DNA of 8,273 nucleotides from Candidatus Sodaliphilus limicaballi (GTDB lineage Bacteria; Bacteroidota; Bacteroidia; Bacteroidales; Muribaculaceae), in the NCBI GenBank assembly GCA_018065815.1, contig JAGHSP010000208.1, forward strand, positions 1 through 8,273, read 5' to 3'. Position 1 is the first letter of the stretch. The number at the start of each line of letters is the position of its first letter. The position numbers were made by a program, and so were the translations under genes. The notes under the pieces are model-generated. The model worked only from the letters and a program-made list of their open reading frames with translations, was not told the origin of the DNA and did not search any database. This document shows, piece by piece, positions 1-7,000 of this stretch.

Positions 1-1
1 C

Positions 2-1648
2 ATGAAGATATATTATAATAAAGGTGTTGCTGCCGTCGTTGCTTGCCTGTGTGTGGCGTTTGCGTCGGCTCAACACATGCCCAAGAGTTTGCAGAAACTG
101 TTTAACGCCCAGTATGCTATTTCTAATTTCTATGTTGACTCGGTGAGCGAGGACAAGGTCGTGGAGAATGCCATCATTGGCATGCTTGAGAAACTTGACC
201 CGCACAGCAGCTACACCGATGCCCGCGAGACCAAGGAAATGGAAGAGCCGCTGCAAGGCGAATTCAGCGGCATTGGCATCCAGTTCAACATGAAGCAAGA
301 CACGCTGTATGTCATCCAGACTATTCCTGGCGGTCCTAGCGAGCGCGTGGGAATCCTGGCGGGCGACCGCATTGTGATGGTCAACGACAGCACTATTGCC
401 GGCGTGAAGATGAAGAACACCGACATCATGAAGCGCTTGCGTGGCAAGAAGGGCACTAAGGTGACTGTCAAGGTGAAGCGTGGCAATGCCAAGGAACTCA
501 TCACTTTCCGCATCACTCGTGATAATATACCCCTTTACAGCGTGGACGCATCCTACATGGTGGACAGCAAGACCGGCTACGTGAGGATTTCGCGCTTCGG
601 TGCTAAAACCCATGCCGAGATGATGGAAGCGCTCGACAAGCTCAAGAAGGAAGGCATGCAGCAGGTCATCATCGACCTGAGCGATAACGGCGGCGGCTAC
701 CTCAATGCTGCCATCGACATGTGCAACGAGTTTCTCGACCGCAAGCAGCTCATTGTATATACCGAGGGCGCGCAGTCACCTCGCAACGAAGCCAATGCGA
801 TGGGCAACGGCAAGTACAAGGACCTGAAGGTGGTGGTGATGGTTAACCAGTATTCGGCATCGGCTGCCGAGATATTCTCGGGCGCAATGCAGGACTGGGA
901 CCGTGCCGTGGTTGTGGGACGACGCACCTTCGGCAAGGGACTCGTGCAACGCCCGTTCAAGTTTGAGGACGGGTCGATGATGCGCCTCACCGTGGCTCGC
1001 TACTACACGCCTAGCGGACGCTGCATCCAGAAACCCTACACCAAGGGCGACAAGAAAGCCTATGACCTCGACTTGCTCGACCGTGCGCGCGAGGGTGAAT
1101 ACTATAATCTCGACAGCATCCATTTCAACGACTCGCTGCAGTACAAGACCCTCGTGAACCAGCGTCCCGTGTATGGCGGCGGTGGCATCATGCCCGATAT
1201 CTTTGTGCCTGTCGATACCACCGAGTACAGCACCTACTACCGCGACATGGTGGCGAAGGGCATCGTCAACCAGTATGTGGTCGACTTCGTTGACAAGAAC
1301 CGCAACCGCATCAAGAAAGATTACAAGAGCGTGAAAGACTATGACGCGCGTTTTGAGGTGAGTGATGAGCAGATGAAGGATTTCATCGCTATGGGCGAGA
1401 AGGATGGCGTGAAGTTTGACGAGGAGAAATACAACGTGAGCAAGAATGTGCTCCGCCTCATGATCAAGGCTCTCATTGCCCGCGATGTGTTCAGCGACTC
1501 AAGTGCCTACACCGTGGTCATCAACAAGCGCAACAAAGACCTCGAGGCTGCTCTTAGCGTCATCAACGACGACCAGCGTTTCAATGACCTGCTCCAGCAC
1601 GGAAACACTGACTACGAGCGACTCGTGGTGAAAAATAGTTCAAAATAA
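2..1648 (+). CDS. S41 family C-terminal-processing peptidase (CtpA/Prc-like), secreted, with PDZ domain
   Basis: Predicted secreted serine protease of the tail-specific (CTP/Prc) family, which cuts proteins from their C-terminus in the periplasm. Residues 1-23 form a signal peptide ending in ASA before Q24. An S41 N-terminal segment (about 30-85) contains LDPHSSY. A PDZ domain (about 87-175) starts near SGIGIQ (89-94) and includes GDRI (121-124); it would select substrate C-termini. The protease core follows, with DNGGGYL and SASAAE. S287 is the expected nucleophile and K312 (in GKGLVQ) the general base. Their 25-residue spacing matches the Ser/Lys dyad known for this family. The C-terminal 140 or so residues are charged and have no motif I recognise. 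The ATG lies one base from the window edge, so a longer start cannot be excluded, but the signal peptide placement supports it. At 548 aa the length is usual for Bacteroidetes S41 proteins. The family call is secure; the substrate is unknown. Confidence 0.93.
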   Translation: MKIYYNKGVAAVVACLCVAFASAQHMPKSLQKLFNAQYAISNFYVDSVSEDKVVENAIIGMLEKLDPHSSYTDARETKEMEEPLQGEFSGIGIQFNMKQDTLYVIQTIPGGPSERVGILAGDRIVMVNDSTIAGVKMKNTDIMKRLRGKKGTKVTVKVKRGNAKELITFRITRDNIPLYSVDASYMVDSKTGYVRISRFGAKTHAEMMEALDKLKKEGMQQVIIDLSDNGGGYLNAAIDMCNEFLDRKQLIVYTEGAQSPRNEANAMGNGKYKDLKVVVMVNQYSASAAEIFSGAMQDWDRAVVVGRRTFGKGLVQRPFKFEDGSMMRLTVARYYTPSGRCIQKPYTKGDKKAYDLDLLDRAREGEYYNLDSIHFNDSLQYKTLVNQRPVYGGGGIMPDIFVPVDTTEYSTYYRDMVAKGIVNQYVVDFVDKNRNRIKKDYKSVKDYDARFEVSDEQMKDFIAMGEKDGVKFDEEKYNVSKNVLRLMIKALIARDVFSDSSAYTVVINKRNKDLEAALSVINDDQRFNDLLQHGNTDYERLVVKNSSK

Positions 1649-1684
1649 ATGACTGCTCGTTCTGGGTTTTAACGTTAGCATTCG

Positions 1685-1706
1685 TTTATTTTGATTTACA
1701 AATAAA
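1685..1706 (+). other. AT-only inverted repeat after the S41 gene (weak terminator candidate)
   Basis: TTTATTT (1685-1691) and AAATAAA (1700-1706) are exact inverted arms around an 8-base loop, 37 bases after the protease stop codon. The stem is all A-T, so it would be weak, and no T-run follows on the + strand. It may be chance in AT-rich DNA. No better terminator for the S41 gene is visible. Confidence 0.2.
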
Positions 1707-1761
1707 AACCAAAATTTACACATTTTAACGAAATAAATAGCGTTATTACAAAATAAAGTGG

Positions 1762-1769
1762 TAAATTTG
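1762..1769 (+). promoter_or_regulatory. Candidate Bacteroidetes -7 element upstream of the M23 peptidase gene
   Basis: TAAATTTG fits the Bacteroidetes -7 consensus TAnnTTTG exactly. No good -33 TTTG lies 19-21 bases upstream, so a factor might be needed, or the match may be chance in AT-rich DNA. The element sits between two direct copies of GCGTTATTA (1740-1748 and 1771-1779), a possible regulator site. If used, transcription would begin near 1776 and give a leader of about 160 bases before the ATG at 1934. Confidence 0.4.
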
Positions 1770-1811
1770 AGCGTTATTAAAGTGTAACCAGGTTGATAAA
1801 ACCATTGCCAG

Positions 1812-1848
1812 ATGCTTCCAACACCAGTGCTAACGCACGTTGGAGCAT
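1812..1848 (+). other. Imperfect two-part hairpin in the putative leader of the M23 peptidase gene
   Basis: The outer arms ATGCTTCCAAC (1812-1822) and GTTGGAGCAT (1839-1848) pair over 10 bp with one bulged T. Inside, after a 4-base ACCA bulge, GTGC (1827-1830) pairs with GCAC (1835-1838) around a TAAC loop. The 14 base pairs stand out in an otherwise AT-rich spacer. No T-run follows, so it does not look like a simple terminator. It could be a structured 5' leader, a protein-binding site or part of a small RNA; I cannot assign it to a known RNA family by eye. The remainder of 1649-1933 shows no gene. Confidence 0.55.
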
Positions 1849-1933
1849 GATTCGAGGCAAGAAAAGGCGATATTGAAACGTGAGTTTAAATTGCTTTTAG
1901 GTGGAAAATAATCAACCATAAAAAGATTTTAGA

Positions 1934-2917
1934 ATGATAAAAATTCATAAAATATTTAGTTTAGCTGTCGCGGCGCTCATGATGGTGCCTGCAATCTCAT
2001 CAGCACAAAATCTCCAGTCAGTAAGTAACAACAAGCGCATGCATGCCAATCTGCTCGCTAAACAGCAGAATGTTCAGGATCAGATTCGCCTGAAAGAGGC
2101 CGAGAAATATGCAGCCGAGCTCTTGGACGAGGTTGAACCCGAGCCCGACATCTATACCGAGGGTTGGGAGAGCGGACTGGTAAACCCCTACAAAGAAAGC
2201 AATATCCCCACCACACGCGTCATCAATGTGCGCAATTCAGTGATGCCTCTCAAGAACATTAAGATCACATCACGTTACGGCTACCGTCCCCGTTTCGGAC
2301 GCAACCACAAGGGTATCGACTTCGGCTGCCCCATGGGCGATACAGTGCGTGCGGCGTTCAGCGGACGCGTGCGTCTCACCAAGTTTGAGCGTGGTGGTTT
2401 CGGTTTCTATGTTATCGTTCGCCATGAGAACGGCCTTGAGACTGTTTATGGTCACCTTTCACGCTTCCTCGTGCAGCCCGACCAGTATGTAAAGGCAGGA
2501 CAGCCCATCGCGTTGAGCGGCAGCACCGGACGCAGCACTGGTCCTCACCTCCATTTCGAGACACGTTTCATGGGTTATGCAATCAACCCCGAGGCAATCT
2601 TCGACTTCGAGAACCGCACAACTCACACCGACAATTACACCTTCAACAAAGCCAACTATACGCAGTCTCGCAGCTACTCTCCCTCTGCACGCTATGCGGC
2701 AGCCAAGGAGGCAAATCAAACCGAAGGCAAGACTAAACCTGCTGCTACTTCAAAGACTAAATCAGAGAAGAAGTCTCGCAGCTCTTACAAGGTGCGTCAG
2801 GGCGACAGCCTGGGCAAGATTGCAGCGCGCAACGGCGTCACAGTGGCACAACTCAAGAAACTCAACGGCCTCAAGGGTGACAACATTCAGCCCGGAAAGG
2901 TGCTTAAGGTAAAGTAA
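1934..2917 (+). CDS. Secreted M23 family metallopeptidase with C-terminal LysM domain
   Basis: Predicted zinc endopeptidase that cleaves peptidoglycan cross-links in the periplasm. Residues 1-24 are a signal peptide ending SSA before Q25, with no lipobox cysteine. A short charged, helix-prone region (about 35-70) precedes the M23 (LytM-like) domain at about 105-225. The expected active-site set is complete: H125 and D129 (HKGID), H174 (YGH), and H205 and H207 (HLHFE). By analogy with LytM, H125, D129 and H207 bind zinc, and H174 and H205 are catalytic. A Ser/Thr/Lys/Ala-rich linker (about 228-283) leads to one LysM domain (285-327, YKVRQGDSLGKIA), which should anchor the enzyme to glycan strands. 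The gene stands alone between an AT-rich leader and a hairpin terminator. The intact active site argues for an active hydrolase, not an activator such as EnvC. Bond specificity cannot be read from the sequence. Confidence 0.93.
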   Translation: MIKIHKIFSLAVAALMMVPAISSAQNLQSVSNNKRMHANLLAKQQNVQDQIRLKEAEKYAAELLDEVEPEPDIYTEGWESGLVNPYKESNIPTTRVINVRNSVMPLKNIKITSRYGYRPRFGRNHKGIDFGCPMGDTVRAAFSGRVRLTKFERGGFGFYVIVRHENGLETVYGHLSRFLVQPDQYVKAGQPIALSGSTGRSTGPHLHFETRFMGYAINPEAIFDFENRTTHTDNYTFNKANYTQSRSYSPSARYAAAKEANQTEGKTKPAATSKTKSEKKSRSSYKVRQGDSLGKIAARNGVTVAQLKKLNGLKGDNIQPGKVLKVK

Positions 2918-2942
2918 ACACATCATCACATGATATACACTC

Positions 2943-2974
2943 AAGAGCGTTCCGGTAATGCGGGACGCTCTTTT
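2943..2974 (+). terminator. Hairpin terminator after the M23 peptidase gene
   Basis: A 12-bp stem pairs 2943-2954 (AAGAGCGTTCCG) with 2961-2972 (CGGGACGCTCTT) around a 6-base GTAATG loop, with one G-T wobble. It ends in TTTT (2971-2974) and lies 25 bases past the stop codon. This is a good intrinsic terminator shape with a short T-tract. It separates the M23 gene from serB. No consensus promoter is visible in the remaining 31 bases before serB, so some read-through into serB may occur. Confidence 0.8.
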
Positions 2975-3005
2975 GTAGGGTAGATAGAACATAGTAATTA
3001 AACGA

Positions 3006-4223
3006 ATGAAAGAGTCAGAGCTGATATTAATCAATATTTCAGGACCGGATAAACCCGGCTTGACATCGGCATTAACCGCCATCCTGGGCACACACGACGC
3101 CCAGGTGCTTGACATCGGCCAGGCCGACATCCATCACACGCTGTCGCTGGGCATCTTGTTCAAGACCACCACCGAGCGCAGCGGCGAAATCATGAAGGAG
3201 TTGTTCTTCAAGGCCACCGAGATGGGCGTGGAGATAAGATATACCCCCATTTCTAATGAGGACTACAACGACTGGGTGAGCCGCCAGGGCAAGAACCGCT
3301 ATATCATAACCATATTGGGCCGCGAGACCACTGCCAAGCAGATCTCGGCGGTTGCCGGAATCATTGCCAAGCAAGGACTCAACATCGACGCCATCAAGCG
3401 CCTCACAGGTCGCATCCCTCTCACCGAGGGCACATGCGAGTCGCGCAAGTCGTGCATCGAATTCTCTGTGCGAGGCACTCCCCGCGACAAGGCTGCCATG
3501 CAGAGCGAGTTGATGAAACTCAGCAACGAATTGAGTTTTGACATCTCAATGCAGCAGGACGACATCTATCGCCGCTGCCGTCGCCTGATTTGCTTCGATA
3601 TGGACTCAACGCTCATCGAGACCGAGTGCATCGACCAGCTTGCCGAGCGTGCCGGAGTGGGCGACAAGGTGCGTGCTATCACCGAGAGCGCTATGCGTGG
3701 CGAGATTGACTTCAAGGAAAGCTTCACCCAGCGTGTGGCTTTGCTCAAGGGGCTTGACGCAAGCGTGATGAAGGAGATTGCCGAGTCTCTGCCCATCACC
3801 GAGGGCGTAGATCGCCTGATGACAGTGCTCAAACGCACGGGATATAAGATTGCCGTGCTCTCGGGTGGATTTACCTACTTCGGCAACTATCTCAAGTCGC
3901 TGTATGGCATCGACTACGTGTATGCCAACGAACTTGAGGTCGAAGATGGCAAACTCACAGGCCGCTATGTGGGCGACATCGTGGACGGCAAGCGCAAAGC
4001 CGAGTTGCTGCGACTGCTGGCACAGGTGGAAAACGTTCACATCTCGCAGACTATTGCTGTGGGTGATGGTGCCAACGACCTGCCCATGCTGCTCACCGCA
4101 GGTCTGGGCATCGCGTTCCATGCCAAGCCCAAGGTGAAGGCCACTGCCCAGCAGAGCATCTCGACTATAGGTCTCGATGGTGTGCTCTATTTCTTAGGAT
4201 TTAAGGACTCATTTATTGAATAA
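3006..4223 (+). CDS. serB: Phosphoserine phosphatase SerB with two N-terminal ACT domains
   Basis: Catalyses the last step of serine synthesis, O-phospho-L-serine + H2O to L-serine + phosphate, in the cytoplasm with Mg2+. The N-terminal half carries two ACT-type regulatory domains (about 5-80 and 97-170), the first opening with ISGPDKPGL; these commonly bind amino acids. The HAD phosphatase domain (about 194-400) has all motifs: DMDST with nucleophile D198 and acid/base D200; SGG at 286-288; a conserved lysine (probably K331, in KRKAE); and GDGAND with metal-binding D354 and D358. E204 in DSTLIETE fits the substrate-contacting region of SerB. At 405 aa it has the long ACT-ACT-HAD layout. The stop lies only 2 bases before the next ATG, so the two genes are probably co-translated. 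glyA, which consumes serine, lies about 1.5 kb away on the other strand. Confidence 0.95.
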   Translation: MKESELILINISGPDKPGLTSALTAILGTHDAQVLDIGQADIHHTLSLGILFKTTTERSGEIMKELFFKATEMGVEIRYTPISNEDYNDWVSRQGKNRYIITILGRETTAKQISAVAGIIAKQGLNIDAIKRLTGRIPLTEGTCESRKSCIEFSVRGTPRDKAAMQSELMKLSNELSFDISMQQDDIYRRCRRLICFDMDSTLIETECIDQLAERAGVGDKVRAITESAMRGEIDFKESFTQRVALLKGLDASVMKEIAESLPITEGVDRLMTVLKRTGYKIAVLSGGFTYFGNYLKSLYGIDYVYANELEVEDGKLTGRYVGDIVDGKRKAELLRLLAQVENVHISQTIAVGDGANDLPMLLTAGLGIAFHAKPKVKATAQQSISTIGLDGVLYFLGFKDSFIE

Positions 4224-4225
4224 TC

Positions 4226-4678
4226 ATGGCAAAAATCAAGATACCCAACGACTGGTGGACCGCTCCTGCCGAGGCCGAGAATGGCCAGCTGATACTCGTG
4301 ACAGGACGACGTGGCATGCAGGTGGTCAAGGAAACAGGTTTCTATAAGCACCGCATAGAGGTGACGTGGGCCTATGAACCCGACGACAAGGGGATGCCTG
4401 ACTTTGCCACATCAAAACTCATGGAGGAGGCCAACGACGCCTTTGAAGCGGCTTTTGGCAAGGATCCTGTGGCAGTAGTCACCGGCATCTATACCGGTGC
4501 AGGCGAGCGCAACTGGGTGTTCTACACCCGCAGCCTGCACATCTTCCAGCGCAAGCTCAACGAAGCGTTGGCCGAGTTGCCGGTTTTGCCGCTCTCGTTC
4601 TACGCCGAGGAAGACCCCGACTGGGAAGAATACTCACAAATGTGCGAAACCGAAATCGCCGACACCGACGACGAGTAA
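4226..4678 (+). CDS. DUF695-like protein of unknown function, coupled to serB
   Basis: A 150-residue, acidic, soluble protein with no signal peptide or membrane segment. The pattern resembles the DUF695 family (recalled, not searched): an N-terminal strand region with IEVTWAYEPDD, a central helix (about 64-77), VAVVTGIYTGAGERNWVFY near 85-103, then a helix with FQRKLNEAL and a final DPDWEEY near 132-138. The aromatic and acidic positions of the last two segments are what make me favour this family. No catalytic motif is visible, and I do not assign a function. Its start is 2 bases after the serB stop codon, which implies one transcript and likely translational coupling. It ends just ahead of a hairpin-rich convergent gap. 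Confidence 0.8.
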   Translation: MAKIKIPNDWWTAPAEAENGQLILVTGRRGMQVVKETGFYKHRIEVTWAYEPDDKGMPDFATSKLMEEANDAFEAAFGKDPVAVVTGIYTGAGERNWVFYTRSLHIFQRKLNEALAELPVLPLSFYAEEDPDWEEYSQMCETEIADTDDE

Positions 4679-4692
4679 TTCTACAAGACAAA

Positions 4693-4742
4693 CCGGAGCA
4701 CCCGGCTATTCCGGCATCTCCGGAACATCAGGAAACCCCTGA
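4693..4742 (+). other. GC-rich palindromes after the DUF695-like gene
   Basis: CCGGAG (4693-4698) and CTCCGG (4718-4723) are inverted arms, with two further CCGG sites at 4702-4705 and 4711-4714 between them, so several hairpins are possible. A second hairpin follows at once: TCAGG (4728-4732), loop AAACC, CCTGA (4738-4742). They may end or protect the serB transcript. There is no T-run directly after them on the + strand. Confidence 0.4.
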
Positions 4743-4754
4743 GCTAGTGGTAAT

Positions 4755-4781
4755 AAAAAAAACGCAGGAAAAGTCCTGCGT
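4755..4781 (-). terminator. Intrinsic terminator for fabG, possibly bidirectional
   Basis: A perfect 8-bp stem, ACGCAGGA (4762-4769) with TCCTGCGT (4774-4781), closes a 4-base loop. On the minus strand the hairpin is followed by eight T residues (the A-run at 4755-4762), giving a classic intrinsic terminator about 75 bases beyond the fabG stop. On the + strand the T-tract is broken (TATTTCGTTTTT), so termination of the serB transcript there would be weaker. Confidence 0.85.
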
Positions 4782-4815
4782 ATTTCGTTTTTCGTATTTC
4801 GTATTTCGTTTTTCG
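4781..4815. repeat. Five tandem copies of a 7-bp unit, TWTTTCG
   Basis: Five complete head-to-tail heptamers: TATTTCG, TTTTTCG, TATTTCG, TATTTCG, TTTTTCG, starting at 4781, 4788, 4795, 4802 and 4809. Only the second base varies (A or T). The array touches the base of the fabG terminator stem and lies wholly outside genes. It looks like a simple sequence repeat that may vary in copy number. Confidence 0.85.
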
Positions 4816-4817
4816 TA

Positions 4818-4850
4818 GGTCACATAGTGACCGTTTCGTCGCTGAAAGCG
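4818..4850. other. Two short hairpins just beyond the fabG stop codon
   Basis: GGTCAC (4818-4823) and GTGACC (4827-4832) form a perfect 6-bp inverted repeat around ATA. CGCT (4840-4843) and AGCG (4847-4850) form a 4-bp stem around GAA, ending 6 bases from the fabG stop triplet. They would sit in the 3' untranslated region of the fabG transcript ahead of the main terminator. No T-run follows either one. Confidence 0.4.
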
Positions 4851-4855
4851 CGTTA

Positions 4856-5613
4856 TTACATGTTCATGCCGCCGTCGATTTGGATCACCTGGCCGGTAAC
4901 ATAGCTTGACATGTCGCTTGCGAGGAATGTGCACACGTTAGCGATATCCTCAACCTGACCGCCACGGCGCAGGGGGATCTTCTTCATCCAGTCAGCACGT
5001 ACCTCCTCGGGAGCTGAGCTGTCATAGCAGTCTCGATGAAGCCGGGAGCTACTGCGTTGGCGCGGATGCCACGGGGACCGAGCTCCTGAGCGATTGACTT
5101 TGCAAGACCGATCATACCTGCCTTTGAAGCCGAGTAGTTGCACTGGCCTGCGTTGCCGTGAACACCAACAACCGATGACATGTTGATGATAGAGCCGCTG
5201 CGCTGACGCAACATGATGGGTGAGCAAGCGTGGATGAAGTTGAACGCCGACTTGAGGTTCACGTTGAGAACTGCGTCCCACTGTGCCTCGCTCATGCGCA
5301 GCATGAGACCATCCTTTGTGATACCTGCGTTGTTAACGAGAATGTCGATGTGGCCGAAGTCCTCGTGGATCTTCTTCACAACAGCCTCTGTCTCGGCAAA
5401 GTCGGCAGCGTTGCCAGCATATGCAAGGCACTTAACGCCCACTGCCTCAATCTCCTGACGAGTAGCCTCAAGACCAGCTGCCATATCATCGTTGAGTACA
5501 AGGTCGGTGAAAGCGATGTCAGCGCCTTCGTTAGCAAACTTCAATGCGACAGCCTTACCGATGCCGCGAGCCGCACCTGTGATGAGTGCAACTTTTCCTT
5601 CAAGTAATTTCAT
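4856..5613 (-). pseudogene. fabG: 3-oxoacyl-ACP reductase FabG, interrupted by a one-base frameshift
   Basis: FabG reduces 3-oxoacyl-ACP to 3-hydroxyacyl-ACP with NADPH in fatty-acid elongation. This short-chain dehydrogenase has the Rossmann motif TGAARGIG (12-19), NNAG (94-97), catalytic S147 in SSVVG, and Y160 and K164 in YSASK. After L201-P202 the starting frame runs into RRYVLTG and a stop (4984-4986). The family's ending, PEEVRADWMKK through YVTGQVIQIDGGMNM, continues uninterrupted in the -1 frame from about 5011 to the TAA at 4856-4858. Adding one C to the CCC run at 5009-5011 restores a normal 252-residue protein. The missing part includes C-terminal structure near the substrate site and subunit interface. 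Because fabG is normally essential and the rest is intact, an assembly or sequencing error in a homopolymer is the likeliest cause. A recent mutation or ribosomal slippage (CCG to CCC) is possible. It has its own promoter and terminator. Confidence 0.9.
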
Positions 5614-5654
5614 TTTTTTTATTAAATATGTTGTTATTATTCAATTTTGCGGGA

Positions 5655-5686
5655 CAAAATTACTCATTTCGCATGAAATAAGCAAA
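5655..5686 (-). promoter_or_regulatory. Consensus Bacteroidetes promoter for fabG
   Basis: Read on the minus strand, TTTG (-33, 5683-5686) and TAATTTTG (-7, 5655-5662) are separated by 20 bases, an exact fit to the Bacteroidetes primary sigma factor consensus. Transcription should start near 5649, giving a leader of about 35 bases before the fabG ATG at 5613. The -33 element lies 4 bases past the glyA stop codon, with no terminator between. The spacer holds an inverted repeat, ATTTC (5666-5670) and GAAAT (5675-5679), which could be a repressor site. Confidence 0.82.
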
Positions 5687-5690
5687 TATT

Positions 5691-6971
5691 TTACCAAGCA
5701 AACATGGGGTAGTCCTTCATGATGCTGTTCACCTTCTCGCGCACACTCTTGATTACTGCCTCGTCCTCGGGGGCGTGGAGCACGGTGTCGATGAGCTCAA
5801 CGATCTCGCCCATGAGTTCTTCCTTGGCACCGCGGGTGGTGATGGCGGGAGTTCCCAGGCGCAGACCTGAAGTCTGGAACGCGCTGCGGTCGTCAAAGGG
5901 CACCATGTTCTTGTTGGCTGTGATGTCGGCTGCCACGAGAGCGTTCTCGGCAACCTTGCCGGTGAGTTCGGGGAACTTGGTGCGCAGGTCAACGAGCAGG
6001 CAGTGGTTGTCGGTGCCGCCTGAACATATCTTGTAACCCTTGTCGATGAGTGCTTGGCCCATTGCCTGTGCGTTCTTGCGCACTTGCATCTGGTATTCCT
6101 TGAACTCGGGACGTAATGCCTCGCCGAATGCCACTGCTTTGGCGGCAATCACATGCTCAAGCGGTCCACCCTGCACGCCTGGGAACACTGCGCTGTCGAG
6201 CAGCGACGACATTTTGCGTATCACGCCCTTCTTGGTTGCCTTGCCCCAGGGATTGTCAAAGTCCTTGCCCAGCAAGATGATGCCGCCGCGCGGACCGCGC
6301 AGGGTCTTGTGGGTGGTGCTGGTGACGATGTGGGCATATTTCAAAGGATTCTCGAGCAGGCCGGCTGCGATGAGGCCAGCAGGGTGAGCCATGTCGATCA
6401 TGAGCAGGGCACCCACCTTGTCGGCAATGGCGCGCATGCGTGCGTAATCCCACTCGCGGCTGTAAGCGCTGGCACCGCCCACGATGAGCTTGGGCTGCTC
6501 GCGCAGAGCCACTTCTTCCATCATGTCATAGTCCACGAGGTTAGTGTCGGGGGTCACGTTATATTCGCACTGGTGGAACACCATGCCCGAGAAATTCACT
6601 GGGCTGCCGTGCGACAGGTGTCCGCCGTGGGCAAGGTTCAGACCCATGAACTTGTCTCCGGGTTTGAGGCATGCCATGAACACGGCCATGTTGGCCTGGG
6701 CACCGCTGTGGGGCTGCACGTTGGCATACTCTGCGCCGTAGAGTTGCTTGATGCGCTCGATAGCGAGGTTCTCGGCCTCATCGACGCACTGGCATCCGCC
6801 GTAGTAGCGGTGGCCGGGATAACCCTCGGCATATTTGTTGGTCAGGCAACTGCCCATGGCCTGCATCACCTGCGGGCTCACGAAGTTCTCGCTGGCAATG
6901 AGCTCAATGCCTTGTTGCTGACGCTGTCTTTCTTTCTCAATGATGTCAAATAATAGTTGGTCTTTTTCCAT
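5691..6971 (-). CDS. glyA: Serine hydroxymethyltransferase GlyA
   Basis: PLP enzyme of the cytoplasm that converts L-serine and tetrahydrofolate to glycine and 5,10-methylene-tetrahydrofolate, the main source of one-carbon units. The protein has 426 residues, a normal bacterial length. It opens with MEKDQLLFDIIEKERQRQ, followed by IELIASENF (22-30) and KYAEGYPGHRYYGG (46-59), the substrate and dimer regions. D193 in IDMAH and H196 should contact PLP, and K222 in TTHKTLRGPRGG forms the internal aldimine. The reading frame stays open upstream to 7001, but that start would lie on the promoter's -7 element, and the 426-residue start fits the family. The gene has its own promoter directly behind the flavin reductase gene. 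serB, which supplies serine, is nearby on the other strand. I see no riboswitch in the short leader. Confidence 0.97.
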   Translation of the reverse strand: MEKDQLLFDIIEKERQRQQQGIELIASENFVSPQVMQAMGSCLTNKYAEGYPGHRYYGGCQCVDEAENLAIERIKQLYGAEYANVQPHSGAQANMAVFMACLKPGDKFMGLNLAHGGHLSHGSPVNFSGMVFHQCEYNVTPDTNLVDYDMMEEVALREQPKLIVGGASAYSREWDYARMRAIADKVGALLMIDMAHPAGLIAAGLLENPLKYAHIVTSTTHKTLRGPRGGIILLGKDFDNPWGKATKKGVIRKMSSLLDSAVFPGVQGGPLEHVIAAKAVAFGEALRPEFKEYQMQVRKNAQAMGQALIDKGYKICSGGTDNHCLLVDLRTKFPELTGKVAENALVAADITANKNMVPFDDRSAFQTSGLRLGTPAITTRGAKEELMGEIVELIDTVLHAPEDEAVIKSVREKVNSIMKDYPMFAW

Positions 6972-7000
6972 ATTGATTATTTTTTTAGAAGGTTGTCGCA

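Noticed and set aside
2975..3005. Promoter for serB using TTTG at 2972-2975 and TAATTAAA at 2995-3002
   Set aside because: The spacing (19) is acceptable, but the -7 box matches the consensus poorly and the -33 overlaps the terminator's T-tract.
3606..4121. Minus strand open frame of 171 codons opposite serB
   Set aside because: It is the complement of the HAD phosphatase domain, which holds every expected motif. The reverse frame has none.
4690..4742. Collagen-like Gly-X-Y reading (GAPGYSGISGTSG) after the DUF695-like gene
   Set aside because: It is the end of an out-of-frame shadow of the upstream gene with no start of its own. The pattern comes from CCGG palindromes.
4984..5613. A complete, naturally short 209-residue FabG
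   Set aside because: The last seven residues (RRYVLTG) do not resemble the family, while the expected ending lies directly downstream in the -1 frame.
6153..6953. Long + strand open frame of 266 codons opposite glyA
   Set aside because: It lies wholly antisense to an unmistakable glyA, its composition (His, Val and Ala rich) mirrors the third-position bias of the real gene, and it shows no recognisable domain.
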